Source: Drosophila pseudoobscura (Eukaryota; Arthropoda; Insecta; Diptera; Drosophilidae). Taken from it: a DNA stretch of 64,000 nt. Position 1 is the first letter of the stretch; every line of letters begins with the position of its first letter. The notes beneath the pieces are model-generated. The model did no database searches. It worked only from the letters and a program-made list of their open reading frames with translations, and was not told where the DNA came from. A program made the position numbers and the translations under genes. Below, piece after piece: positions 13,901 through 27,600 of the stretch. The stretch is from contig NC_046679.1 in NCBI RefSeq assembly GCF_009870125.1, positions 17,608,001 to 17,672,000 of the forward strand, in the 5' to 3' direction.

Positions 13901-16900
13901 CATGGCAGCTTCTGCTTGCCCGTACAATGGCAGTGTTCTTTGCTATTTTCACTCAGAGTAGTATACTTGGGGCGCTCCATTAATCACACAAACCTACGAA
14001 GGGGCCACCCACTTCGCTCCTCTTTTCTCCTCGCCTGAATCTCGCCTGAGCTCTCCCACATCCACATCCCGACTAGTTGTCATAGCAAGTTGACACTTAA
14101 AATGTTAGCTAAATTTACACATGCACTCAACGCAGAGTCAACACGGAAAACAGCGCAGAAGGGGATCAGGCAATGCTCTCGATGCTTATTGTCAGGCCTG
14201 ATGCTGGGACTGGGACTGGGGCTGAGGATGGGTTGAGGTTGAGGCGTGACTGATGGAGGCGGCAACTCTAACACTTATCGTTCATTATTATCTATCGCAA
14301 TCACCCCACCCACTTCCCCACATGGTCACACACACTTAATTGATTTCTTTACTGTTTCCTCTTTCTTTTCTGCTTCCGCTCACAGCCCGAACCGATGACG
14401 ACAAAAAATCCTTTGGATAAAAACTGTGCCAGGACAATGTTGCGTCCGCTTCCCCCATGTATCTCCATGTTGCCCGAATAGTTTACACCACAGATTGGCA
14501 CAGACAAATCTCTAGTCGGGCACGATACTGGCGACCCTTGAGCTCAGCGTGGCTTAGAGCGTGGGCTATAAATTAAATTCTTATGCGTGGGGGCAGGCAA
14601 TTAAGACGGACCCAGACACAAGGGCAGTGTGTGTCACAAAGAACGAGCAGGGCGGAGGATCTTTGTGTGAAAGTGCGAACTAGAGATGGGACGCGTGTGT
14701 TTCCAGGAGCCAGGACCAAGGCGGGACAGAGTTGTGCCGAGTCAAGCTTCCACAGGGGCCAATATCAACAGCAGCAGTGGCTGATGCAATTAGTAAGCTG
14801 GCTAAACTAATTATCCAAAGCCCGGCACGGGCTCATCGGAACTTCTCCTCTTCGGAATGTATGAGTAGCAATCTTTAAGAGGCGGTGACTTAAATCGCTC
14901 TGAGAGGGCTGGCTTTTCCATCGACTTTTTTGATTGTTTGCACAACAGGAGAACGCCCAGCCACGCCCCTCCATCGCCTCGCCCACATGAGTTATGTAAG
15001 CTCATTTAACGGCCTAATTGCTAGGCAATTACATGGGAAATTGACAATGGCAAAACAATTAGAAGGACACTGGGACACTGGGCGCAATGGGGCGTGGTTG
15101 AGACACCCACCCAAACGTATGAATTAAGATTTAAGGCTGCTGATGAGCGAAAGTCAAGGCCGAAGAAGACACCCGGAGAAAATCAAATAAATTATGGAGA
15201 ATAAAACACAAAAATCGTCGAACATGCAGGAACAGGGAGAGGGAGAGGCAGAGCCAAAGCCAGAGCCAGAGCCAGACAAAGGCGACAGCTCAGAAGAGGA
15301 GACCCGGCACAGAAAACCCAAATCAAATTGAGATTTATGAGCGCACTGATGTGAGCCTAGGTCAGCCACATCCCCATTGTTGCTGTCCATTCACATCTGC
15401 TATCTGGCTTCCATTTTTCATGTTGTCTTCCATTATTACTGTTCGGCAGGCTTCACACCTGCCAGGGAGCCACAGCGAGAGCATAGCAAGCGCCGAAAGG
15501 GAAAATTTTTAGGTCACATCACGGGAAGAGACCCAGGCAAAATACTATCCAAGCATATAATTTATTATATTGATTCGGCCAGTGACAAAATAAGACAAAT
15601 TACTTAAAGTAAAGTAAAAGTGGCAATAGATTGCTCTTCTTTCATCTCGATGGGGAATGAACAAAATATTAGGTTACCTTCATTTCGCTCGGTGCTTGAT
15701 TTTGCCACCTCATGAGGCATTGTTTCACTCAACTACAAAATTTAAGTAGTCCACAAAGTATCCGCTACGTATCCCCTACAGTGCTACAGTGCTTCAAAAA
15801 GAGTACTTATGTATACTCAAATAAATCTGAAACATACTACTGTGTTCAAAGATTCGTTTACTGTGAATTCATTTAGGGCTCTATTTAATTATTATTTCGA
15901 TAGCGATATATTTGATTTATTTCGGTAGATAAAACCAACATGTATCTATCTATCGTCTAAATAAGAGTTCCCGAATGATATGCATATTATCATTTTGGAG
16001 AGGGATAGCAACTGAGTATGATCTTAATTTTGACATTTTGGCTAAAATTCTAAGGGTAATGAGTACAAAAAGCTGTATACTGGATTAAAGCTGAATTAAA
16101 ATAGATAAAATAAGCTAAATTTGTATGGTTCTACGTTCTACTACGTACTTATAGTAGATGTACTCCAAATAGATTGGACATTAATAAGAACAAACAGGAA
16201 CCGAACAGGCGATACAAGAGTTGACCGCACTTTCCCACTTTCGCCGTTCACGGTTCAGGACACGAATATCGGAGCAAACTTTGATGACACATTTTCCTAT
16301 TTGCGTGCATCAATTATTTATGTATATATCTCAACTTGGGCCACCTCACCGTGCCACCGTACCACCGTGCCACAATACAACCGACAGACAAGCACATGCC
16401 ACCGCACAGTCCACCCTTGCGTCGTTTTCGATTTGTGTCATAAATTGGCAGCTGCCGTTTTGAGGCTGCTCGGTTTGGGGGAGCAATAAAAATAAGCGGC
16501 CATAAAATTCAATTATGGCCACAACAAGTGCAGACACCCACTCATACTCATACATCCGCACTGGCACTCGCACTCGCAGTCGCACGACAAAGTCCGCTCC
16601 CTGGCAATCATTGCAATCAATTGTGCATGCACCCATGAGTCGAAGCCAGTGCGGCAGGCATCGCTGCGGCATGGCAAGCAGTCAAATGGTCGGCACACGC
16701 ACATCCTAGCCACATGCAACATACAGCGCTACAATTTGGTCGACTTCAACGGGGAGACGGAAGTTGTGCAACACTTTCGGTTACTTTCTAGCTGTGACAA
16801 CAAAGTGCACCGTTGTGTCAAACAAACAAACACACACATTTACATATAAATCGAATACAAGCATAGACTCATCACAATGCGTGTAAAGTGCCCTTATCAC

Positions 16901-17454
16901 ACACAAATGGACACAAGTACCACCCAAGTATCACCCAAGAGGCACTTTTAGAGTCACAAATTCATGAAATTTATCGATATGCAACGTTTCTTAAGTGAAA
17001 TGTCCCATGAAAGATGCTCTGAGCTCTGCCTATTCCTATTGGAACAGAACCTGGGCATCACTTCTTTTCACTATTATCCGTTGGAAACACATTTTAGGCA
17101 AGTATCGTGGTGTCTTTGCAGTCTTGTCATAATAAATTTATAATGGCAAAGGTATTCCAAGAGTATTATGGATAAAAAGGTCCCCAAATGCCACTTTCTT
17201 TTTGTTTCATTCTTCTATAAAATAAAAACTATTTAACATGAGTATAATATCAATATTTACAGAGGTAAAACCATACATATGGTATTTCTGCCTATTCTGC
17301 AGATACATTTTTTCCGTATACATTCTCACACTTCCGTAGGAGAACACTCAATACGGGTACGTAGCAAGAGACATTCAATTATCTACATGTAGATTCGGCA
17401 AAAACCAATGCACCACCGAGTTTTGTGCTTCCGTCTGTGCTATAATCTAAAGAA

Positions 17455-17812
17455 GGGGAACGTTGTGGGTTGCTGCTGCGACCGCAACTCTACTATTATA
17501 CCCGATACGTAGTCACTATGGCTTTCCCCCAGCATACGTTTGAAATTTTGAAATACACTTGTGCAAGTTCGATATCACAGAAGTGTGGATACAAAATGCC
17601 ATTGCTAAAGCTCTTGTAGTCTTTGAGCACTAGGCGCTCATGGGGACGGACAGACAGACACGGCTCAATCGGCTCGGCTATTGATGCTGATCCAGAATAT
17701 ATATACTTTATGGGGAAACACTTCCTTCTGGACGTTACACACATCCATTTTAACCACACATCTAATATACCCCTATACTCATTTTGAGTATCGGGTATGA
17801 AAATCGAAGACC
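17455..17812. mobile_element. Degenerate DINE-1/mini-me-like (Helitron-related) repeat
   Basis: This segment contains AACGTTGTGGGTTGCTGC, then a TATACCCGATACGTAG motif, a GACGGACAGACAGACA (GTCY-type) tract, and the block GGCTATTGATGCTGATC followed by AGAATATATA and CTTTATGGGG. The same blocks in the same order recur at 54040-54505 and more weakly at 53220-53545 and 51170-51520. The combination of a GTCY microsatellite next to a conserved core is characteristic of Drosophila mini-me/DINE-1 non-autonomous elements. It has no coding capacity. The family name is from memory; membership of a dispersed repeat family is seen directly. Confidence 0.65.
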
Positions 17813-20040
17813 AGAAGGCCACAGCCACTATCACTGGTTGTAGAACTGGAAAAGCTCTCCATGTCTGTATGAGGTGAAATACTGCACTTTTAAATGAAAT
17901 CAAATATTTATTGGCAAATATAATTGTACAACTAACTGCATAGTTATTTGCTCGGCCTGGCTTGGTCATTTAATTAACTTGGCAGCTCCGCAAATGGCTC
18001 GCACTCGAAACTCATGTTCATGCATGTTATAAATGCTCTTCATGTGATTTCCCCACGGTGTGGGCGGTCATGGGCAGGATGCAATCAGGGACCAACACAC
18101 GGGGTAGCTGTGCTACAAATATACATATGTACAAATGATAATAATACCTATTGATAACAATATAAATCAAAGACAACCACTAAAACGACAACCAACATTG
18201 ATAAATGCAATTTAAAATATTTTTACATCGCTCTGAAGATGCGATGCACTTCATTTTAAAGACATATATGATTACATTTCGTTGGTTACTTGTCCTGAAA
18301 CTTTGTGTAAATGATTTAAAACTCGTCTGGAACACAAATTAGGTATATTAAGAGTAAATACTTAACTTTGTTGTGGTTAAGTTAAACATGTTTAAAAATT
18401 ATGGAAATTAATTTGCTTGACCAGAAATGAATGAGAGGTAATAAAACTTTTCTCTTTGTAATTAAAATGGAATCAAATGTGTCCATCGGGTTAGCTTTAG
18501 TGGAGAATTTGCGAAAAAACATTCCATTGTCTCCTTCAAATGCAATGATGGCAAGAAGCTGGAAAGCATATGTGTATATGCTTTTAAAATAATTCCATTC
18601 TATTCTGTAATCCATTGTCATCCCAACGTACTAAGCTGCACATTACGCTAATGAGGTTTTTATTGGCTTAGCTTAGCACTTGGATATCTATTGGGATATC
18701 GCCTAATGGGAACACTTTATGGCGTTCTAATGAGCGCCAAAATATGCGGGCCATAAATCAAAGCCTATGATGCCGGAGAATGAATGGAAGAAGGCGAAAC
18801 TAAACAGTTTATCCCTTGACACGGCCTCCCAAGCACACATATGTATGAAACGATGATATTTTATTAGGGGGTAGCTTATCGGGAGCTTGGCATTGCCAGC
18901 ATCGATGCCGAGCTGTCTCATCCCAAATGCCATTAAATCCCATCAATTTTTCTCACCCAGCTAGGAATTTAAATATTGTTGCTATGGCCTAAGCATCCAA
19001 CAATAACATGCCAAAGAAAAGGTTACAAAATTGGCAATAAAAAGTTAAATAGGGAAAAAAGGGCATGGGGACATTTGGGGGATACACATTGCTTGAGTTG
19101 CCTATGAAAATCGAATCCAAGAGCATCCATGCACCTAATTGAAGCGATCAGTATGTAAATATCTGTATACTCTTCTAAGTTTGTTCTCTTATCAATGCAC
19201 CCCACCATACCAGCATGTTTTTCTTCCATTTTATAGTTAATTAATTTCAATTTATAAACTCCTTTAACTATGCGCAAACTACAAAAGTCTTGAAATGTCG
19301 AAAACTTTTTGATTTCCTTCAGCATGTTCCGTGTGGCTGAATCTTACTTTATGAATTTTATCACAAACATAATTTAATTGAGCTAAATTTCCCCACACTA
19401 TAACTGATTCCCTGGCATTCAGGTAAAGCATAGGAGCTCGATGTAAGAAATTATTTAAATCTTGATAGACGCTAAAATCCCTAGGCTTCGTGGATCGATT
19501 GCACTGCCTATTTTATATAGATACATTAATTAATAAAATACCCGTTGCACCAATTAATTTGAAGTTTTCTTCAGCTCTTTATCAATCCACCACAATCGTA
19601 AATAAGAACCATCTTTTATTCGAGGGACTATCAATTCTCAAAATATGAGCAATAAGCTGCAGCCCAATGTCCCAATGGAAAAGAAATTAATAACAAATTT
19701 AAAATTCCAATAAATTTATTATTCTGAGAAAAAATACGTATGAAAACGTGCTGAGAATTTGGCATAGGTGCAACTGGTCGAGTGGCAAATCAAAAGTAAT
19801 TATTCCTCGGATGCAGGGTGAGCTTTGGTTGAACCAATGGAGCCATATTCCGTAAACTTTTACAACATTTAATAGGAGCCCTGTATGTTCATATATGAGA
19901 CATTAATTGAAACAGAAACGCATCGGTGACGGTGCTTGCAGGATAATGATAAGCTAATTTGGAATTATCGTTTATTCGCATTATAGTTTGGATAGGCTAC
20001 CAAAGTGATGGTCGTTATCAAGATAATCTTATGTGGGGCA

Positions 20041-20713
20041 TACACTCCCCGACACTTGAATACGACATACTAAAATGTACACTTTAGGCACCAATATTTC
20101 CGGCACAAGCCAAAGAAAACGGTGAATTTGAATTTTCCTCAAATCTCTATTCAATTTAGCATAAATTAAAAAAAAAATAATAGCAATATTCATCAAAGTA
20201 GATTGAGAAAAAAAATTTAATTGACATAACTCAAATTTCCGCTCCCAAAAAATGCGACACTTGAATACGACATTCGCATTGAAAAATTTTTTATTTTTGA
20301 TGTGGTCGCGACCGGACATTGAATAAATTCTCAAAAATCAATTAGGGTGTCCTTATTACGAGAAAAAAATGTGGGTTATGGTAAGTCCTTTTCAAAGGAC
20401 GAAAGCTCCACAATAAAAGCCTCGAAGGAAGTAGGTCCATCAATAATGAAAATAAGTGATGAAATTGGTAGAACTAGGTGTGTTCTGAGTGATTTCATAA
20501 AGAACGGGTCAAATTATGGCAAAAACATAAAAAACCGAACCAAAATTGCTACTTCCGAGACCTCCATAAGATCTCATCTGCGAGCCGCATCTAAAAAACA
20601 CGACTAAAACTCGATTTAAAAATCGAAAACTGTACTTTTAGCTAGTGCTAAAATAATAAAACATGTTTTTTCGAAGACTCCACACCATAAGGGACTGTAA
20701 TTAATAAAAAACC
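20041..20713 (+). repeat. Left arm of the 673-bp perfect inverted repeat
   Basis: Base i pairs with base 41737-i for 673 positions. The first mismatch is at 20714. The arm includes one transposase-like N-terminal reading frame reading inward. Confidence 0.9.
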
Positions 20714-21023
20714 TCAGCCAACGGACGAAAACTTAGAATACTCCCGTACTTTTGCATATTCATATGGCGTGGAGTAGAGACTGTCGCTATATAGCATTTT
20801 CAAAGGGACAAAAATTTTAATTTGAAGGGTCATAAGGGTTTCTTTTTTATATTTATAAGGACTCAAGGAAGTAAATGAAGTGAGGAGTAAAGAAGAATTA
20901 CAATTGGATAGTTTTCACAGCAGTGTGAGCGCTATTATTCTGTGGTGAGCAAGATCCTAAAACGGCGTGGACCAGTTTATTTTTCATTAAGTCGAGTTTA
21001 TCAAATATGCAACAAAGTTGAGG

Positions 21024-21696
21024 GGTTTTTTATTAATTACAGTCCCTTATGGTGTGGAGTCTTCGAAAAAACATGTTTTATTATTTTAGCACTAGCTAAA
21101 AGTACAGTTTTCGATTTTTAAATCGAGTTTTAGTCGTGTTTTTTAGATGCGGCTCGCAGATGAGATCTTATGGAGGTCTCGGAAGTAGCAATTTTGGTTC
21201 GGTTTTTTATGTTTTTGCCATAATTTGACCCGTTCTTTATGAAATCACTCAGAACACACCTAGTTCTACCAATTTCATCACTTATTTTCATTATTGATGG
21301 ACCTACTTCCTTCGAGGCTTTTATTGTGGAGCTTTCGTCCTTTGAAAAGGACTTACCATAACCCACATTTTTTTCTCGTAATAAGGACACCCTAATTGAT
21401 TTTTGAGAATTTATTCAATGTCCGGTCGCGACCACATCAAAAATAAAAAATTTTTCAATGCGAATGTCGTATTCAAGTGTCGCATTTTTTGGGAGCGGAA
21501 ATTTGAGTTATGTCAATTAAATTTTTTTTCTCAATCTACTTTGATGAATATTGCTATTATTTTTTTTTTAATTTATGCTAAATTGAATAGAGATTTGAGG
21601 AAAATTCAAATTCACCGTTTTCTTTGGCTTGTGCCGGAAATATTGGTGCCTAAAGTGTACATTTTAGTATGTCGTATTCAAGTGTCGGGGAGTGTA
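21024..21696 (-). repeat. Right arm of the 673-bp perfect inverted repeat
   Basis: Exact reverse complement of 20041-20713, ending in the TA at 21695-21696. The identical arms imply recent formation or gene conversion, in contrast to the decayed centre at 20714-21023. Confidence 0.9.
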
Positions 21697-24600
21697 TTCT
21701 CCTGCAACCTAATGAAGACAATAGGCGCATAAAATAGCCTGTGGCCCTAACTGATGTAGCGGCGGCACATGTACCCGTATAGCATTCCATTGAGATTTAT
21801 CTTCACCTGTAAGGCATCGCTTTCCTTCGGTATTTTTTGCACTCATAAATTGTAGAGTGTCTGCTGCATGTCCATGTCCCCTTTTAAGCCGGAGGAGCCA
21901 GCCGAAAAGGGGAAAAATCTGTCAACGCCACTTTTCACATTCCCCGTTTCCCCACCCCTCGCTCTTGCCACTCCGTCGTTGCCTCAAGCTTTCATGCAGC
22001 ATGTTGTGTTGTTTTACGCCACTAAATACGCCAAGGCGCGCGTAAATTGATTTAAGCACGGCGACAAGTACGCGGTGACGATGCCTGCGAGTATGTGGGT
22101 GATAGAAGAAGACATGGTAATGTGGGAATTCATGCGCCCTGTCTCCCCAGCCATATGCCTCGATAGGGGCTCCTCTTGGCAGCCAAGATGTGGGCATCTA
22201 TTACTTTGAAAGAGCGTTTGAGCCTGTAGTTGAGGGTGCCTCCGGCTCGAAGCTAATCACTATACTGCTGCTGCTGCTTCTTCTTGTTGTTTTCCGAGCA
22301 TTAATGTTTAAATATTTACATAAAGGATATCAACAAATTCCGCGAAGAAAACAGCAGCACATTTTTTCCTAGTACGAGTATCTTTCCATCAAATATTTGA
22401 CGTGACGAACCATGGGGACATGACATGCATACTTCCTCCTGAAGTATTAAAGTAGATTCAAACTTAGATATTCATAAGCCAAGCAATAGCGGATATCTTA
22501 AGGCTTATTAAAAGAGAAATGTGAGCCGTTTATCCGTCGCATCTTCTGAGAAGGTTCATCATCCAATTGTCCCGAATGCTAGCATTTAAGCACTATTTAA
22601 CCACAAAAAGACACCGCTAGTTTATGCATAGAAAAGTTATCTTATCGGATTATTATAGGTTATCTTACAAGTGAACGGAACGAAACGGAATGGAACGAAA
22701 GTCAAGCCACCCAGATGAACTATAAAGACAAAAATGGTATATCCGAATGGAATGAAACTTTGATAATTACCATATTTGCGGGTAAACAATAATTCTTTAA
22801 TCCTGGGGCTTAAGCGTGTCTCGTTAACTTCCATGTGACGAAAATTTCATTAGCATAATATTTTGGGTAAACAAAACTACGTGTATTCTCAGTGGGCGCC
22901 TACCTCAATTGCTAATAAATATAAATAACCGAAGCTTCGTAAGGTACCTTTACTCGTACACGTATATCTATATGTAGTCCAGTTACCAGTTGATACGAGT
23001 ATAAGCCCACTGCAGGGTACGGCTGTAACTGGCCTTAATCAACAACGGGCCAGCAAACGACAAACGTCAAGCAATATTATAATCACTTCGGCCCTGCGCC
23101 CGATCAGTCCCGGGCCCCGGGCCATAAATCTGGAACAAAACGAACGGAGAGCAGTACGCGTAACAGCAGGAAAAGTTCCAAAACAAAAAAATCAATTGGC
23201 CGTAGTAAGTTGTACTTATTATGGTGGATTTTCCGCACTGCACAGACCAAAGCCGCAGAGCTTTTTCCGAGGTTGAACAAAGGGGTTGTGTTCTGGAGGT
23301 GTAGGTGTCCTACGTCATGGTCACATCGAATCGAGTGTACGATGATTACGCTTGAGGAGTCACCGCTGTTTGTCATCTCGGACGTTTGATTATTATTATT
23401 AACACGTGACTGAAATGGGGCTAATTCAAGCGAGAATTTAATTAAAAATTGTACCCTTAATAACCAGCGAAAGCGAGAGAGATGTGAGAGTGAGTGAGAA
23501 GGAGGGAGAAAGAGGGATAGAGTGGAAGTGGAGACTACAAAACCGACAACGAAGAATGCAAGAGGAAAAAAACGTGACGTGAACCGCTGATGGACGCCGC
23601 ATTCACTTCACGGACTGTTTTGTCCTCCGCCCGGACACTGTCCGCATGACGTTGGGCATTTTGGTTACGCCTGTAAATTGTTCAATGGTCGTTTGCTCTT
23701 TGTTTTTGTGGCTAGCGAACCGTACCAGGCATTCCACGTTTTACGAGCTTTTTAATTGTCAGCCACGCACTCCGGCCAGCTCGCAATCCCATCGTTGTTA
23801 TCGGTGGGTAATGGATAAGCCGGAGACTCCTCCGAAGTCTCGAAAATGACCCGGAAGAGAATTGGATTCCCGTCGATCTGGGCTTGAAGGATGATGCTGC
23901 AATTCCATTGATGGCTTACACTGAACCATTAATTGTTTAATTTATTGACCCGCAAACGAGTTTTATGAACCGCATTAGGCTATATAATCCACTGGGCGTT
24001 AGCTGGAGGCAGTAGAGGGATTTTTTCGGGGTCTCTCAATGATTTGTGATAGTTGCTTCAGTTCAATTCAATCGACAGCATTCTAGCACCTTCGCCGTCG
24101 TTCTGCGCCTAACATTATTGTTATTGAAATTTCAAAATAAAACCCAAATTAGGACAAAACTTTTAACTCAATTACAAAGTCATTGAAAAACAAATTGCAA
24201 GCACGGACACAGCGAAACAAAGCAAAATGGAAGAAAGTAGGAGTACGAGTAGATGGAGCACAGGATGAGGAACATGAAAGAGAAATTTCGAATTTCTGCA
24301 TTTGCAGACCACTTTTCCTCTTTCCTCCTTCCTCCCCCGTCGTCATACTGTTTTCAACGAGCTCAGCACAGAAAAGGAAAATTTGCTTCGCTGTCCGGGG
24401 AAAATGTGGATTTACTGCATTTCTCCTATTTTTCGCTGCCATACCATTATTATTGTTATTTTGGGGTTTTAGTGTTTGAAGGTTTTTAATGGTCTTAAAA
24501 TATTATTGCAGGCGCTCTTACCGTTGACATGGCACGGCATTGTGCACTTAAGGATGCAATCTGACTTGTTCGAGGGGAGGGGCCCTCTAGCATACGACCT

Positions 24601-27600
24601 TGGCTCATTCCGTCTACTCCATAGGCACTAATATACATATATTCTTAAATAGTATTTCTTTCTTTAATCCAATATACCATTTCCTATACAATTGGCAGCA
24701 AATGGACTACTAGAAAATCCTACTGAGCTTCGACACAACTACAAATCCACAGTTGACATGGATTTCATGGACTTTCAAATACAGCAAATCCCAAAAAAGA
24801 AAACTCCTCTCACACAAATACGAATAGTAATCGTCTCAGCAGGACTAATATTACCAGGAGGATCTTGAAGACATCGATTTGTTCGATTTGTTCCAAGAAT
24901 CCAAGAATTTATCCTTCAAGTTTATACATTGTCATGAAGAACTAGCTCATGAAACAAAGTGGTTCCCCGACATAAAGCTGTGGACTGAAAAGTCATTACC
25001 AGTTCTTCAACTTTCAGGAGGCATCCTCCTTTAAAGGAGTGCCCAGCGCCTTTGAGAAAATATGTCATTGGAATGATAGATGAGCAGTAAACTCAGGAAA
25101 AAGCACAACAGAAATATTTGATAATGATAGTAAGGACATACATATGTATGCACATAATATTTTAATAATTTTAAATAAATTTTTGTTGCATATTTCTTCC
25201 TGGAATTTCATTCTCCTATTTACCATTACAATATTGTGCTAATCAGAGATTCCAATAAATAAGTAAAAAGTCCTACTGCTAGCTCGTAGACAGACATCTA
25301 AATACAACACTCAAATAAGGACAATATATAAATTGGGAAGAACTATATTGTAAACTGAAACGTTCCGCCAGATACGTGCCTAAAAAGTAGGAATACTTTA
25401 GATGAGACTATAAGAATAAGAATTAAAAAAATTGGTAAGAAAGAAGTTCTTCTTACAATATAATTTTAAACCCTTTAGGAAGATGTATTTTCTTGTATTA
25501 TTTATTAGCCCTAACGAAAATAAAGCACTTCCAAGTACATAAGAAAATTATACAGTAAATAAGCCCCCAGCAATCTTTTGGATAAAGGTTTTCGTTGCTC
25601 TATTTAAGGAACATAAAGACACTTCACTTCCGACCAACAGTTGTACACTTTCCAATGGTAATAGACTTTCATTTAAATTAAAAATTAATGGTTTACAAAC
25701 AATCACCTTCAGTTTCTTCGTCTATTTGCATTCATTGATGGTTTACGTTCATTAAATTGTTTGTTTAATATTATGCAAAAGCCACGTATCCCACTGTTGT
25801 AATTTGAATATTCTATCCAGATTATCTTTTCTTTTTAAACTGCGAATGGCGCTTTTAGAGAACCTCGATTCGTTGCAGAACACTTTTCAAAAACGTATTG
25901 GAATTCGGAATCGTCACTTGTTGTGCGCGCTCGGGCGACCGCCGCCAATGTATTGCTAGCCAACGGGGAAACTATCCGCTTTCAATACGATACCGATACC
26001 GTTAACGTGCAACGTCGTACAGGAACTGGAATGTGCGGATGTACTGGCCAAACTGTTGCGACAGTGGCCATAAACACGAGCCCAACGACCGTTGTCACCC
26101 GAGAAACAGCCGACGGCCCACGAAGGAGAGGGCTTCCAGATACAGTGGAGGCTTTTCCAGCGAGCAAGTGGGCGGCCTGTGGGCCGTGTCTTATCAGCCA
26201 GACCAGCTGCTCAATAAAGAGCCAACAGCTGATGTCCTTGCACAGGTTCTCCGCGTGTGTGGGATGGGGAGTGGAGTTTTGATGAGTATAACTGCCGCGA
26301 CGGCCGAACAAGAATATATTGGCTAGAAGAAATGATTTTATAATTCTAACAAAAGGCTACTTTGGTTTTGTATTTCCGGTCTTAAAATATTAAAATAATA
26401 TTCATAATGAGAATTACATATTTCGTATTTTTGCTTAACTAATTTAATTTATTAATTTATTATTTTCGTATACGATGTTCGGTGAACGATGAATGTTAGT
26501 TTTTCTATACATATGTATGCACGTGTGTTAACCAGATTAAAAGCAGACTCCTACTTGCATTCGAGTATCGATTCCTTATGAATATTGTTTTAACAATTCA
26601 AAAAAAAAACAACAAAATAATGTACCACTGTACTTTTTGAGCACCGGCTATATAACTAAAATATTAGCTTCGGTAACCGAATTTTCGATTTTTAACTAAA
26701 CCATGAAACCATCTCTTTGTAGACAAATAGATTTATGTTTGGTTTTTGGAGTATTCCTGTTAAAACTATTTCTTAAGTGATCTGCTGTCTCCGCTAAAAT
26801 GTCTCCGAGTTGTCTCCCCTAAAATGAAACTTTAAATTTGGAATACCTATTATCGACAGGAGAGTCTCTGCAATAACCTAATCAAAAGTTATAATATTTA
26901 CTATTTTATCTTCATCTAAGCTGAAATACAATTATGGATCATTTCTTATAATTCAATTGTTGACTTTATATTTTCCAGGATGAAATAGGAGGGGCCTCGT
27001 CCTTCCAATTCTGCTACTCTTTTAGGAGTAGGTACGCCTTCTACTGCTATTCTACTCCTATTAGCCGTAGTCATCACCACGCATGCGTCAATTCCCCCAG
27101 TCCACGGCCAACATGCCCCAACTGGAAAACGGGAAAGCGAACTGTTGCTCCTAACCGGTGGTCTGATACTAACATCAACCGATGTCACACATAGCGCTGT
27201 CCTGGCTCTGGGGCAGGCTGTGCATCGAATCAATCACACAATCACTTTGCATGCAGTTTTTACACGTTTTCGTGTGCATCTTACATACATATGAAAACAC
27301 TTTCGATGGACCTTCGATGGACCACCTAGGCCTAGGCATTTCCAAAGGTCGTGGCCATCAGAAACAATTTCTCGTGCCACTGCGGCCGATACTGCTGAGT
27401 CTGCACTCTCAGCGTTGAGTGGTTTTTATAAGCCCCCCACCACATCATCCTCGGATGTTGGTTTTGGGATGACTACCTTGCGATGGGTTGGCGTGAAGTG
27501 AAATGCAATTGCGGGCGGAGTGATGTTGATGGCCAAATTGAAGTTGTGTGTTTATGTTTCGGTTCATCGATTGGCTGCATTCATCTTCTCCTCTTCTGGC

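Larger units (their letters stand above)
9460..20040. other. Gene-poor region upstream of the serotonin receptor
   Basis: No supported gene is visible on either strand. The stretch presumably holds the receptor's 5' untranslated exons and regulatory DNA, but no transcription start could be placed. Visible structures are a GGTACCA tandem repeat (9661-9685), a (GACT)n microsatellite (10884-10909), a GAGCCA/GGGAGA-rich imperfect repeat (15234-15276), CACCGTGC-type short repeats near 16340-16375, and a DINE-1/mini-me-like repeat at 17455-17812. Open frames of up to 179 codons show no recognisable domain, signal or sustained codon bias. Confidence 0.55.
20041..21696. mobile_element. Foldback (palindromic) derivative of a Tc1-like DNA transposon
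   Basis: The element starts and ends with TA, the Tc1/mariner target dinucleotide, followed inward on each side by CACTCCCCGACACTTGAATA. The two halves are exact reverse complements over 673 bp (20041-20713 and 21024-21696), including A/T homopolymer lengths. Each arm carries a second direct copy of CGACACTTGAATACGACAT about 200 bp inside the end, as in IR/DR-type Tc1 elements. Each arm also encodes the same 86-codon frame (20347-20607 plus; 21130-21390 minus) resembling a Tc1 transposase N-terminal helix-turn-helix, with a block IGRTRCVLSDFIKNGSNYGK. The 310-bp centre keeps frameshifted pieces resembling the catalytic domain (KNFNLKGHKGF; SLFFIKSSL). No intact transposase exists, so it is non-autonomous. 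Confidence 0.88.
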
